From Rattus norvegicus (Eukaryota; Chordata; Mammalia; Rodentia; Muridae), in the NCBI RefSeq assembly GCF_036323735.1, contig NC_086028.1, forward strand, positions 23,153,001-23,217,000: a stretch of DNA of 64,000 bases, written 5' to 3'. A program made the translations under genes and the position numbers. Below the pieces are notes generated by a model. That model did not search any database, was not told the DNA's origin, and was given only the letters and a program-made list of their open reading frames with translations. Below are positions 12,131 through 24,010 of the stretch, in pieces. Positions within the stretch are counted from its first letter, which is position 1. Each line of letters starts with the position of its first letter.

Positions 12131-13145
12131 CTGCCCCATGTATAAAATGGCATTTTAAAGCCAAGGGCTCTGATGATACCCGAGTGACATCAAAGAGGGA
12201 GCATGTCAATGAAGGAGAATTTTATAGGAGGAAGAATTTTCTTCTTAGAGAAAGAAAAAGCAGTGACATCTCTGGGTTAGTGGCAGGGAACTATCACCTT
12301 GATAGTGATAATGCAACATGGTCAGGAAACTGGGCAGTTTTAGGTGTGTCTAGTTGTATTTTGTAGCCATCACCTTGGCCAAACTGCGATGTGGGACTTC
12401 CCTTCCTCTACCATGCTTTCCTTATGTCTATAAGAAGGTAGTTTGTTCCCCATCTTAATAGAAATGCACAATCCTCTTACGGCTGCTTTAACATACAATA
12501 AAAAGAGAAGTGAAGCTATTGGAAGTTTACGTTCCTATGAGTGTTAGATAGTGTGAGGTCCCCCAGAGAAACAGATGCAGTAGAACCGTGTTTACAAAAG
12601 AGCTAACAAACGATAAGTATTTGGCTCGTAAGATGGTGGGGTTGGGTGAACTTGAGATCCAGAAGCCTGAGCCTCATCATAGAGTTAATGTCCTAGATGT
12701 ACTACAGTTGATTCCCAAGGTGGCATCGAGACCATTTTCGTTTCCCTCAGTGAACCCCAGTCTTCTCTCTTAGGTCTTGGATGGAGCCACACTCACATTA
12801 GGAGAGGAATCTCTTTTATCCGAGGATTACGTGTTTAGAAACAAATTACCTTTTAAAAGATACCCACACGGAAATGCTTGCCGTGGTGTTTGACCAAGTA
12901 ATGGGTACTACAGCCTCTTCAAGATGACTTGTAAACATAGCCGTTGTACATCTCTTGAAATAAACATGTCACAAATAATAAAATATTCAAACAGGACTTA
13001 GAGGAATTGCTGCCTATAGCAGAATCTGAGCCTTTTCTTTCTTTGTTTTTTTTCTCCTTCTTTTTCTTCTCTTTTTTTTACTCGGCTTTTGGGTAGTTTT
13101 ACAATTATCACTGATGGTCTGATAGCTTTCCTTCAGTATTCTCCA
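12131..13145. other. No recognised feature
   Basis: Includes a pyrimidine-rich patch near 13033-13080. I see no exon or assignable repeat. Confidence 0.5.
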
Positions 13146-13149
13146 TCAT

Positions 13150-13226
13150 TTTCATTTGAGACTGGGTCTCCCCCTGGCCTGAAACTCTGCATTAGGATTA
13201 GGCTAGCTGGCCAGTGATCCTCGAGG
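13150..13226 (-). mobile_element. B1-type SINE fragment, minus strand
   Basis: GAGACTGGGTCTCCCCCTGG, then CCTGAAACTCTGCATTAGGA and GCCAGTGATCCTCGAGG match the complement of B1 (GAGACAGGGTTTCTCTGTGT, CTGGAACTCACT, GCTGGCCTCGAACTC). It is truncated where the T/TG tract begins. It could be the B1 half of a B4 element. Confidence 0.65.
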
Positions 13227-13301
13227 TTTTTTTTTTTTTTTGTGTGTGTGTGTGTGTGTGTGTTTGTGTGTATGTGTGTGTGTGTGTGTTTGTGTGTGTG
13301 T
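13227..13301. repeat. Poly(T) plus (TG)n microsatellite
   Basis: A T tract (13227-13240) followed by TG repeats with TTTG and TATG interruptions. It directly abuts the SINE on its right and is read as that element's expanded CA-rich tail on the minus strand. Confidence 0.93.
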
Positions 13302-13436
13302 TAGGGCCTAGGCACTCCCCACTCCCCAGGCACTGAAGTTCCAGGCACATGCCAGCAGTTTTTGACCTCTGGGGATCAACTTGAGGTCCTTGTGAGTTAA
13401 GTCCTTTACTGACTGAGCTATCTTTCTAGATCCCTA
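13302..13436 (-). mobile_element. B3/B2-class SINE, minus strand
   Basis: On the minus strand it begins near GGGATCTAGAAAGATAGCTC (the tRNA-derived A box of B2/B3) and continues through CAAGTTGATCCCCAGAGGTC (B box). It ends with GGCATGTGCCTGGAACTTCA and a CA-rich tail. Many substitutions, so the choice between B2 and B3 is not secure. Confidence 0.7.
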
Positions 13437-13849
13437 CCTAGACTTTCAAAGGACAGTTACTATGTTTACAGTAGAATTGGCACATGCAGAGAAGCAATGC
13501 TTTTCACTATGCTGTGTTCCCAATGGCATCAACTTAGAGGGAGATTTCAATGCTATTATCTTTATATGCTGGCACATCTGGAGACTGCCATAGCCTAAAA
13601 TGCCAAAGACAGCATTACTAATGGCAGAATAATATACTTCCAAAGACATCCTTTGCATCCACTCATAAATGTGTGGACATTCCTAATCTGAAATCAAGAT
13701 GAGAAAAAATGAAGTGTACAAATAGCTACTCCACCCAATAGAACAATTTTAAGAGCATAAAGCTGCTAAATCACTGATCCCTGATAATATTCCATTAAAT
13801 AGTACAGCATAGATAATGTATTTTTTCTGGTTTGCTTATAGTTTTTTTC

Positions 13850-14070
13850 TATGCAAGAGGTGTTGCTATTTAGCCTAGTGTACCATCAAATTCTTTACCC
13901 TCTCGTCTCAGTCTCCTCTGTGTTGGGATTAAATATGCATATCACCATGTCTGACTCTTTGTTTTGGGGAAGGAGTGTTCTCATGTTGCTCAGATTGGTC
14001 CCAAACTTGGGCTTTAAGAATTCTACCGCTTGGCGGTCTGTGCAGCTGAACTACAAGCAAACATCACCAT
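13850..14070 (-). mobile_element. Two adjacent B1-like units, minus strand
   Basis: The first unit has TGTGTTGGGATTAAATATGC and CATATCACCATGTCTGAC (compare the B1 complement GTGCTGGGATTAAAGG and CACCACGCCCGG). The second begins TGTTCTCATGTTGCTCAGAT and runs through GGTCCCAAACTTGGGC. Both are strongly diverged. It may be an old dimer or two insertions. Confidence 0.5.
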
Positions 14071-14177
14071 GCAGTCATCACTGGGCATTCGAAAATCCAG
14101 TGACTGGAAATAAGGTTCTGAGAGCTCTTTTCTATTTTGTAATAAGCTGTTGGAAAATGATACGCTGGTGAAAAAAA

Positions 14178-14281
14178 GGGGGCTGGGGATTTAGCTCAGT
14201 GGTAGAACGCTTACCTAGGAAGCGCAAGGCCCTGGGTTCGGTCCCCAGCTCCGAAAAAAAGAACCAAAAAAAAAAAAAAAA
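14178..14281 (+). mobile_element. ID SINE, plus strand
   Basis: A near-consensus rat ID: GGGGGCTGGGGATTTAGCTC, then GCGCAAGGCCCTGGGTTCGG, then an oligo(A) tail interrupted by GAACC, the same tail form as the copy at 6380-6506. The shared tail interruption suggests a common source subfamily. Confidence 0.95.
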
Positions 14282-14552
14282 GTAGATCCTCCTATCACAT
14301 ACTTGATATCCTATCACTGGGTCTTGTGTCTACATGAGTTTTGGAAAGTTATTCTCTTCTCTCAGCATCATAGCCCTCTTTTGTAGAAGGAAGTGGTGTT
14401 GGTACTTATATGACTAAATTGGCGTTAGGATAGAAATTAGATTATGAAAATGAATAATTTAGTATGGTAGTTAAAGTAAAGTAAGCATTCAATAATTACC
14501 AATTACAAAATGAAATCAACAGTGTTTATAAAGAGCTAGATTCATTGCTTTG

Positions 14553-14690
14553 TTGGTTTGTTTTGCAAAGGACAGCATCTCATTGTATAGCCCTGGCTTG
14601 CCTAGAGCGTGCTGTACAAACCAGGCCTCAAGCTTACGGAGATCCTCTATTTTGCCTCCTGTCTTCTACTATCAAAAGAATGAACAACTG
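14553..14690 (-). mobile_element. B1 SINE, minus strand
   Basis: GACAGCATCTCATTGTATAG and CCCTGGCTTGCCTAGAGC correspond to the complement of B1 (GACAGGGTTTCTCTGTGTAG, CCCTGGCTGTCCTGGAAC). GCCTCAAGCTTACGGAGATC and GCCTCCTGTCTTCTACTATC follow in the expected order. Moderately diverged. Confidence 0.75.
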
Positions 14691-15094
14691 CTCCCAGAGA
14701 TATTATTTCAAATATGTTTAAATGCGTGATAAAGAAAGCTAGGCAGGAGCATGGAGCACAGTAATTTATATTTGAAAATTACTGCTTTGATGCTCAGGTT
14801 TAAGAATACATAGGGGAGGAGCAAGCCAGAAAATTGCTAAGAAAGGGAAGCCGTGGAAAAACAGGACATATGTGCACAGTGACAGAGATGAAGAGAAATT
14901 GATTTATTTGAGAAATATTTGTAAGCTATCAATCACTGAAGTGATGACAGCTTAGATATGGGATGTGGGGAACTGCAGTTAAAAAGACAGAAGAAAATAT
15001 AAAATGGTGTCAGCTTTTCTGGAAACCTTTAGTAAACAATGGTTTGGTTCAGAATTACATTAAGAAGATCATGGGAGTCTTGCTATATTCACAC

Positions 15095-15420
15095 ACACAT
15101 ATACACATGTACATACATGTGTATTTTATATATGATAAACATGTACACATCATGGTGAAATATATAAATAAAACAACATGGCAGATTGACACGGTGAGAT
15201 ATATATCATATATATATATGATACACATGTACACATCATGGTGATATATATACATATATATGAAATATATAAATAAAACAACATGGCAGATTGACACGGT
15301 GAGATATATATCATATATATATATATATGATACACATGTATACATCATGGTGATATGTATACACACACACACACATATATATGAAATATATAAATAAAAC
15401 GACATGCAGATTGACACATG
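15095..15420. repeat. AT-rich tandem repeat, about 2.5-3 copies of a 105-121 bp unit
   Basis: The block AAACAACATG(G)CAGATTGACAC recurs at 15171, 15276 and 15397, giving spacings of 105 and 121 bases. CATGTACACATCATGGTGA recurs near 15140 and 15227, and a CATGTATACATCATGGTGA variant near 15336. The length differences lie in TA and CA dinucleotide runs. Each unit contains self-complementary GATATATATCATATATATAT-type sequence. A 120-codon minus-strand frame crosses the array only because of its repetition. Confidence 0.9.
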
Positions 15421-15819
15421 ACCCTCACAAAGGTGGTATGGAACATGAGCAGATATTTTGATGACTCCACAGTGTGGATGATGAAAGTTGGAGGAGAAGA
15501 AGGTCTAGAAGTGAGATGACTTGGTATATAGGCTGTTAAAATAAATGAGTGCAGATAAAAACATTCAGAACAGACATCCATCCTGCCATGGCTTCACAGG
15601 CTGGGAGGCAAAACCCAAGGTGTCAGTGGTGCTTGGCTAAACCTCCCTCTCAACCAAGATGGCCTTATTCTGCAGTGTTGAATCACATCTTCAAAGACTT
15701 ATAGAAGTGTAATGATTTTGCAATTATGTCTTTGTACAACACATTTCATTTTTCACTACAATGATGAACGATAGTAATGGCAGAGCTGAAAGAGGAACCC
15801 ATTGGGTACCAGATGCTGG

Positions 15820-16205
15820 ATAGTGTGGTGTCAACTTGACACAAGCTCAACTCAATCTGAGAAGGAAGAATCACACTTTAAAAAAAATGCCTCCATTAAG
15901 TTCAGACTGCAGGCAAGCCTATGGGGGATTTTCTTAATTAGTGGTTGATATGGAAAGGCCTGGCCCATTGTGGGTGGTTCTAGCCCTAGGCAGTGGTTCT
16001 GAATTCTATAATAGAAAGTAGGTTGAGCAAGACATAATGATCAAGCCATCTAGTAGTGTGCCTTCATGGCCTCAACATCAGCTCTTGCCTCCAGGTTCCT
16101 GCTCTATTTGAGTTTCTGTCCTCACTTCCTTTCATGATGAACAGTGCCTTGGAAGTGTAAACCGAATAAACCCTCTCCTTCCCAATTTGGATTTTGGTCA
16201 TGGTT
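15820..16205 (+). mobile_element. Rodent medium-reiterated interspersed repeat, plus strand
   Basis: I recognise this as a common rodent repeat from its fixed phrases: GTGTGGTGTCAACTTGACAC near the left end, GGCCCATTGTGGGTGGTTCT, GCTCTTGCCTCCAGGTTCCT, and the right end AATAAACCCTCTCCTTCCC followed by TTTTGGTCATGGT. The AATAAA motif could act as a polyadenylation signal. I am not sure of the formal family name. There is no coding sequence. Confidence 0.75.
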
Positions 16206-17060
16206 ACTTTGGCTTGGAATTGATGGTACCATCTGCCATGATAGAGAAGTCAAGGGAGTAGGAGCTTGGAGAAATGGTCACACTACATCTACAGTTGGAA
16301 GGTAGAGAGCAATGAATACTTAGGATCCTCATTTCCCTTTTTATACAGTTTACAATTCCATGCAAGAGAATTGTACACCCACCACGAGAGGTGAGGGGGG
16401 GTCTTTCCACCTCAATTAACCTAGTGCATATAACAGGCATGCTCAGAGGAAAACCTAACCATGTGGTTCAGGTGTGATCAGAGACCTGTTTCTTAGATAA
16501 TTTTAGATCTTGCATACTCAATACTAACAAAGTATTCAAGTTCTGTTATGGATTTTGCTGCTCTTGAGGAAAAAAAGGTAATTATTTCCTAGAAATACAA
16601 TTTGGCCTAAATGAAAATTGTCATGGAAATATTTTGCTATTAGCCAATGATGCTTAAACAAACTTTAAAAATTGGTCATACCAAGCAATTTAATTCATAT
16701 TGTCTTTATTGTAAATGGGAGAGATTCATTTGAAAGTCTGTTTTAGGATATTTTTGATATTTTAACTTGCATAAATGTAGCAAAATTTGCTTTTCAAGAG
16801 GATCAAATAAAGCTTTTATGTATTAGGGACATGCCTGGAGTGGTGAGCAGAATCTCTCCTCTGATGAACGCTTTCAGAAATAGTGATTTAAATTGCTCTT
16901 CTAAAAATATTTCTAACATATAAAATTAAATAATTATAATGAAATATAAATACATATATAATTAGGATAAAATAAGACAAGTGGAGTATAGACTAGTATT
17001 AATAGACTAATATGACAGTATGTATGCATGCATGTAGAATATATATTCATGCGGAGTAAA
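16206..17060. other. No recognised feature
   Basis: AT-rich DNA with no assignable repeat or exon. Confidence 0.5.
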
Positions 17061-17063
17061 TGT

Positions 17064-17094
17064 GGTGTGTGTGTGTGTGTGTGTGTGTGTATGA

Positions 17095-17148
<54 letters not shown>
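17064..17148. repeat. Compound (TG)n-(GA)n microsatellite
   Basis: About 13 TG units (17064-17090), a short ATGAGAGG junction, then about 25 GA units (17099-17148). Confidence 0.97.
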
Positions 17149-17151
<3 letters not shown>

Positions 17152-17564
17152 TACTGTGGTCATTTTGAATCTTACTTTTCTGAGTGGGATTTGAAACTCA
17201 TTCTTTACTGCTGAAATTCTTAGCAATGTCTTTAAAGCTTAGGGAGATGAGATTTCAAAAATTCTAAATGTCTTAAAACAGCCTAGAATTTCCTTGAATA
17301 ATTCTATGTCCAATACCTTAAGCTTGATATAGGCACACACTCATTTATCATCTTGTCATTAGGGTGACTTGTAGAATTTAGACAAAGCCAATGTATCAGG
17401 CTCCCAAAAGCATCTTAGACTAAAGAATACGATGAACTCTAATCAGATATACTTTTATAGTAGTAAACTATATTGACCTTAAAAGTACTCAAATATATGT
17501 AACTATTATATTTAAAATGCATTTAAAAAAACCTCATATTTTTAGTTGTGAGCCTTTAATGGCA

Positions 17565-18390
17565 CTATCCTTTAGAAAATGACAGAGAGATAGGATGGGG
17601 GAGACTCCAGGGAGCAATTCTAGCACAGACTCCTAGCGGGGGGGGTAGGGGGGGATATTGAACCTGAAGTGACCAGCTCCTGTCTGGACTCCCAGTAGAG
17701 GAATAAGGACAGTAACCCACTCACAAAATTTTTAATCCAAAATTTTTCCAGCGTACAAGAAGATGTCACAAAGATTGAGGGATATCCAATTAATGACTGG
17801 CTCATCTTAAGATCCACCCCATGGGCAAAAGCCAATCCCTGACACTATTGATGATACTCTCTTATGCTTGCAGACAAGAGCCTAGCCTTGCAGATAGGAG
17901 TTTGTTCTCTGAGAGTCTCCAACTAGCAGCTGACCAAAACAGAAACAGAGACCCACATCCAGACATTACATGGGACTTGGGAAGTCTTGTGGAAGAGGAA
18001 GGAGTAGACTCCAGAAGAAGTTCAACAGAGTCAACTAACTTGGACCCTTAGGGGCTCCCAAAGACTGAACCATGAATAAAAGAGCATACAAGGGCTGGAC
18101 CTAACCCCCCTCCACATATGTAGTAGATACGCAGGTTGGTCTTCATGGAGGTTCCCCAACAACTGCAGCGGGACTTGCCCTGACTGTGGATCCTGCTCCC
18201 CTAGCTGGGCTGTTTTGTCTTTTCTCCCTGGGAGAGGATTTGCCTAGTCCTGCAGAGACTTGGTGCCAGGGTAGGTTGTTACCCAGAGAGTCCTTCCCCT
18301 TCTCAGAGGTGATGGGGTGGGTGGGAGGCTATGTAAGGAGGAGACTGAAGGAGGCAGGCTTTGATCTGGATATAAAGGGAAAGAAAGAAG
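17565..18390 (+). mobile_element. L1/Lx LINE 3' UTR, plus strand
   Basis: Hallmarks of old rodent L1 3' UTR in order: GCAGCTGACCAAAACAGA near 17927, GTCTTGTGGAAGAGGAAGG near 17984, GGGGCTCCCAAAGACTGAAC near 18051, AGAGCATACAAGGGCTGGAC near 18081, and CCCTAGCTGGGCTGTTTTGT near 18199. It ends with G-rich purine sequence and GATATAAAGGG near 18369. A G-run of eight or more lies near 17638. Non-coding; the short frames in it are spurious. Confidence 0.8.
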
Positions 18391-18709
18391 AAGTAAAAGA
18401 TAAAAAAAAACCCACTTGTATTCTGGACATATACATGGAAGAAAGAACTTATGCTAATCTATTGTGAAAGTCAACAGACTGTTGAATCATAAACTATGAA
18501 ATCATTAGATATGACATGAATAAAGGCAATATTTTATATAGTTAAAGATACATTTATACATATCCAAAATCCAAAGGGGAATTAAAAAAATTACAAAGAA
18601 TAGTAAAACTAATAATCAATATTCATGCTCAAATCATTTTGGGATAACCTTGATTTAGTAAACCAGAAGAAATATTACTCTACAATAGTGATTAAGATTC
18701 TTGTAATGA

Positions 18710-18850
18710 GGAGTGGTAGTACGTTCCCATGATCCCAATGCTTTGGTTTCTGAGGCAGGCAGATAACACATTCACAGACCATCAGTGTTATATAGGTACT
18801 CTCAGGTCAATATGAATTATGCGGTGAGACCCAGTGTTCAGAAACACTAA
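18710..18850 (+). mobile_element. B1 SINE, plus strand, decayed
   Basis: GAGTGGTAGTACGTTCCCAT, then GATCCCAATGCTTTGGTTTC and TGAGGCAGGCAGATAACA follow the B1 order (GTGGTGGCGCACGCC, AATCCCAGCACT, GAGGCAGGCGGAT). The 3' half is weaker. Confidence 0.65.
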
Positions 18851-20890
18851 GGGTCCAGCTGAAGATGTAGTTCGACAAAAGAGGGGAATCCTTTTACCTT
18901 GCACAGGAGACTACTAAAATTCTCACTTCTGGGGTCATGTTTCTAGATCTCAAACTGGGGTGTCCCCACTCAGTGATCTTTAAAGTGGAGTAAGATAATC
19001 TTAGTGGTGGTTCAAGCTGCAGATGTAAAGCACTAGCAACTGTGGCTACAACACACTCTGTGCTAGAAACAGATTCTACCATATTAAAAGAAAATACATG
19101 CCCTCGAAGCATATACATTTTGCCCCCGGTCTGTTTGGGATTATCTACATTTTAAACCAGTTATGAGCAAAGCAAGACTGTTGGTCAGTCATCATGTAAT
19201 AGTACAAGGCAATGAATAAAATATTCACATTTGTGCCTAGAGTACTCAGAATTTCTCTGGGGATGTTTTCTAACTAAATTCAAGCTTTTAATTTTATAGT
19301 TATTAAATATAAAGTATTGGAGCAAATAAAAATTGTAACTGCAAATTAAATCTTTCCTATTCAGTTTTTGTGCCTTTGGATGAACTGCTTCTACATTAAC
19401 TAGAAGTGTGAAAGAAAAGCAAGCTTTCCACCCATCCCAGACTGACTGGATCAAAGTCTACCTTTTAATCAACATCTACATAAAGTTTTGGGGTGCTCTG
19501 GCAATGAACAAATAGCTGATTTCTAGAGTTACCCCAATGCCACTAAATTGTTCTAGTCTACCATCTGGTGTCTTTAGGCTTTTACCTGGTTGTTTTTAAT
19601 ACTCAGGCTTTGAGTATGACCTTGGTAAAAACATCTCCACCTATTTGTTGCATATTAAGAACCGAGACTCTTAATTTAAAATGCACATGATTAAATACTA
19701 TTAACCTAGTCATTTTCTCAGATCCTACACTCATCATCTTTTCCTTAAAAAACTTAAAGGCATTGCTATGATAGCATATATGTCATGCTGTATGGCGTAT
19801 GTAGAAGGCTCACTGGAATGAAATTTTCTGGGCTCTGCTTCTTGAGTTTGATATTCAGGATACTAAATCTGGATATATGTCAAACTCCAAAGGACAATTC
19901 AGTCTTTATTTCAGTGATCATATTTGCAGAACCAGTCTATGGAGACCTAACCCTGACATCAACTGATTTAAGACTAGATAAATGGTTCTACCTACAAGCA
20001 CAGTGGTTTTGGATTAACCTCCCTTTGTAACTCAATATGGCATTCTTCATACATGGAAAAGAAACAAACAAAAAAACCAACCAACCTACCAACCAAGAGG
20101 TATTTTGTGTAAATTACAGTGCTTGTCCTTTGAAGATGCTCCTGAAAATTTTTATCACTTTTAATTTTCCAAATAATAATTTCACTTTCATAAATAATTA
20201 ATAAGTTCTTTTGCATTTAACCTTATAATAATTTTATTTTGCTAAATGTAGGGTTTATGGAATCCCATACATTAAAAAAGATCAGAGCAGCAATTAAGGG
20301 TGAAGGAAAAATAAGATGTGTAACCAGCCATCTCCTCTTTTGTGCAATAACAAAGCTCCCTGAATTCCTAGAGTATAGAAATAGGTTTAAATTGGCAGAT
20401 TGCGTATTTGAATTTAGGAGTAAATATTATCTAGAATCTTCTCTGAGAAACACAGCCTTAGTGACTTATTTCTGTGCTTTGATTTATCAATGCCAATAAA
20501 TACTCCCACAAATTAATCAGCATTTCAGTGGAAAGGCAGTGTGCTATTTAATAAGAATTGTATGAGAATGGATGAAACAATGTCACACAATTGAAGGGGG
20601 TTAAGAACAATGAACAAAAGACAATGTACTATTTGTGTACACAAGACTAAATGAAAAATGGTCTAACCAGGTTTCTTGTAAAGTCCAGATAATGGGGCTA
20701 TAACTCATGGGTTGAAGTTTGATGAGCCACAGAGAACGATTTCCAACCCGTAAGACTACAACGTTTTACAAGTATGTCTGAAAATAGATTGTAATGACAT
20801 TTTTTATTAGATGGCAGGGAATTACTGGGCCTAATGGATCTAAGATATAACCTATAACCTTTAATTTAGGAACTTATTAATGAAATAACT
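18851..20890. other. No recognised feature
   Basis: About 2 kb without an assignable repeat, exon or RNA gene. The segment CTCAAACTGGGGTGTCCCC near 18949 faintly resembles a hAT-type transposon end but I could not extend it. Confidence 0.45.
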
Positions 20891-20899
20891 TCTTTCCAC

Positions 20900-20960
20900 T
20901 CAACCTACCACGCTGCTTACTTCTAAGATAATATTCTTAGACTTAAAATGTTATATTTAG

Positions 20961-21010
<50 letters not shown>

Positions 21011-21900
21011 ACACACAAGCACATTATGGTTTCAGGGCTGACCATATGGTAATGGATTACTAATTGGTATCCTAGTTTCTGAAGACGACCCTTTCTTCCA
21101 CTCTCAGAATGCTGAAGTGGCTTGTAGTTCTTTGTGTAAGGTTGAGGCTTCATAGTTTTTCCCCACTGACTTTGGCGGGTCTATTGATTTAGTCCTTGTT
21201 CCGCTCAGTTTAATTAGTCGTGTTGGTGACTTTCTGGTGTCACTTTTGACATTCCTAAGAGACACCTTCCTCACAGCAAACTCTTTGTTCCTTTGACTCT
21301 AACAAATTTTCTACCCACCTCTTCCTGAATAAGCCCTCAGCCTTAGGTGCAGGGGAGTTTCATAGATGGACTGTACAATACAACTCTACGTTTTGATTAG
21401 TTATTGTTTTCTGTAGAGATCTTCGTCTGTTGCAAAGCAGAAGTTGTTTTCATGAGGGGTGAGGCTGAAACTTCTCTGTTGGTAGAGTAATAAATGTTTA
21501 GATTGTTATTAGGGATTGTGGTGGTTTAATATATTGCTGGTTTTAGGTTTTGCTCCAAGATCCATGAGTTTACTATACCTGAGTAGTTAAGTATCCAGTT
21601 GGCGCTCATTACTAGCCATGGTTTCTCTCTTGTTGAACATGTGTACATTGGAAAGGCTCTGGCTACACTGCAGCGTGGGTACCACTGTTTCACCCTTGGG
21701 ATTACTATGCCATGCCGTTTTTTAATGTGGTTCATAGGTGTCATATCTGGTAGAAATGCTAAAGGCTATCCTCCCTTGGATGCCTATATGGCACCTTCTG
21801 GCATTATGAAAGTTATTCTTAAGGTAGGAGGCATTCAGGGATCTATGATTTTTATACCTTGTCTAATTCTAGCCACTATTTTGACCCTTCCTTGAGATCT
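20900..21900 (-). mobile_element. L1/Lx-type LINE 3' region, minus strand, containing a (CA)n array
   Basis: On the minus strand this reads as a rodent L1 3' UTR: GTGACACCAGAAAGTCACCA near 21241, then GGATACCAATTAGTAATCC near 21073 and ACCATATGGTCAGCCCTGAA near 21052. These are followed by a TG run where such elements have a dinucleotide-rich segment. Upstream parts (21500-21900) fit less surely. No coding sequence survives. Confidence 0.55.
20964..21017. repeat. (CA)n microsatellite
   Basis: About 22 CA units plus an interrupted end (CCCACACACAAG). It lies inside the minus-strand L1-like region. Confidence 0.96.
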
Positions 21901-23885
21901 CAGTCAGATACTCTTATTTAAATCATCTCAAGTTGAAATCATGGTATACCTGAACTCTACCATTCCATTTACTCTCCAAATTAATGTCAGGCCATCTTTT
22001 CTCACTTGATAAATGCTGTCTCTATCTAGTCAGTTTCTGCTTTAAAGGCATTACTACACTTTTTCCTCTTGACATGTCAAATTAAAGTCATTACTAAATT
22101 TGATTCATTTCCTCTTAAGTATATTCAGAGTTTGGTCTCAGCCAATGGTCATTGTCATTGCCTAGTTGAAAATACCATCAACCATTGCCTTTGCTAGTAT
22201 TTACATCTTCAAGCTAGATTTTCTTATTTCCATCCTGATGCCTGCATATTAAAACAATATAAAACTTGCATTTTTATTATAATAAAATCGCAACCATTGT
22301 GTGTGACCTCTACAGTTTTATTCCTCTGTTCCCAGCCTGCTTTGGCCTCGACTTCTTCCATTTCTGTCCCCTTCTCCATTATTCACAAGTCTCTGAATGT
22401 CTTTTTTTCCTCCTGCAATACATGAAGGTTGCTTACATTTCAATGTCTGTTTTGTGTGCTTGAAACAAAATTTCATCATGTTGAGCGGCATGACTTCTAT
22501 AACTTTGCCTGTGTCTTCCCTTAATGTTAACTCTTAAGGATTTCATAATTTACTGCCTTTGAGTAAAAGAAAATGGTCCTATTATTTAATCGATCCTTAA
22601 TCTATATAGCACACACAGAAGTTAGCACTGCCTAATATGTGATTTTATTTCATCATTATGTGTTTACTCCCTTCAGGTTTTGTACTTATTTTCTCATTAG
22701 AACAAACATATGTACATAGTAGGCATTGGTAAATTTCTAGAATGACTGGGTGAAATACCAGCTGTCTCCAAGCCCCCTCGTCGCACTCCATATACAATTC
22801 AGTTTCTACTCCTCTTTACACAGAGTTATCATTATGATTTAGTTATATTTCTAAGATGACTTGTGCCAATAAGCTTCCCCCTTATAAATCTAAGTTGAAC
22901 CAGTGGCAAATTTTATCAGCTGTTACACAAATATTCTTCTTTGGGACTAACTAGAAATGGGTGACAATCCTTTTCTCAGCGTTTTCTATGGTCAGAGATG
23001 GAATACCAGGGGAAAGTGAAACACCTGGGACAAAGGCCCTGGTTTCAGGGGTCACACGTTTAATTGGCATTTTGTTTTATTTTCTTTTGGAACCGGTGAC
23101 ATCCCATTCACTTCTACACCCATGATACGCTAGCACCAAATGTCTAGGAAAGTCCAAAACAAGCCCAAAGAATGACAGCAAAATTGCCTGTTGCTAAAAC
23201 AAAAGGCCATTGTTACTAGATATTGTGGTTGCTTAAAGTATCTTCTATATTAATTGACTTCCACTTTTCTTAAGAGTCTCACAAAGGTGGCAGGTTTAAA
23301 ATCTTGATGTATGATTAAAGAGAAAGGAAACTGTGTGAGCTAAGGCTAAAAATAGGCAAGTCTTGTTTCATTCTGACATTTCAGCCTGCAACTTCAGCCC
23401 TCTACTGGGAAAACAAGTATCAAACAGGAGGACAGGGGCTCTGTTGCTTGTTTATAGTCTACAGGGACCTGCTGATGGCTGACAACACTTGAACAATTTA
23501 AAGAGCCCGACCTCTATGCTCCAGAAGCATTTCAGTGAATATGTAAAAGTCTCCGTGAGGACTCTAGTGTTTGGAAACAGAATGGCAAGATTTTGATTGA
23601 GGCCCAGTATTGATTAACCTCTTTAAAGTTCTAGCAGCAACATTTCTCCCACTAAGCAGTTTGTCCATGCACTTAATACTATGAGAGCTGAGTACCAGTG
23701 TTCAAGAGCTTCATAAGAAAGAGTTCCTTTGTCTCTTTTACCTTCCCCTTCAGAGAATATAGACTCCCCCATGTTCATTTCAGCCACTATCCAAAGAGCA
23801 TGCTGGAGTTCAGGAACAAGAGGGAAGTCTCTGAAAGGACCTTGAAAGAGAAGACAAGAGATCAAACTCCTTTCTCCTCCTCTCC
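21901..23885. other. No recognised feature
   Basis: AT-rich sequence with no classifiable repeat, exon or RNA gene. Confidence 0.5.
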
Positions 23886-23889
23886 TAAC

Positions 23890-24010
23890 TTTTACCTGCT
23901 ACTTCATAAATCACCAGAGTGCTCCATGATTTCATTTCTTATCTGTATAATGTAAGAGACTACACCTACATGCCTTCTCAATGGTATTTGCTCAGAATGA
24001 ATAAGTCTGG
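23890..24010 (+). mobile_element. Possible MIR SINE fragment, plus strand
   Basis: TTTCATTTCTTATCTGTATA followed by ATGTAAGAG and later TTGCTCAGAATGAATAAGT resemble the 3' half of MIR (TTTCCTCATCTGTAAAATGG, then GAGGATTAAATGAG). The match is short and degraded. Confidence 0.45.

Noticed and set aside
6432..14281. tRNA-Ala genes
   Set aside because: The tRNA-like A and B boxes at 6432, 8649 and 14178 belong to ID SINEs with oligo(A) tails; they lack a full tRNA cloverleaf and show retroposon hallmarks.
15055..15417. 120-codon minus-strand frame with repeated Tyr-Ile motifs
   Set aside because: Translation of the AT-rich tandem repeat.
21599..21895. 98-codon plus-strand frame with membrane-protein-like composition
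   Set aside because: Lies on the antisense strand of an L1-like 3' region; no conserved motif.
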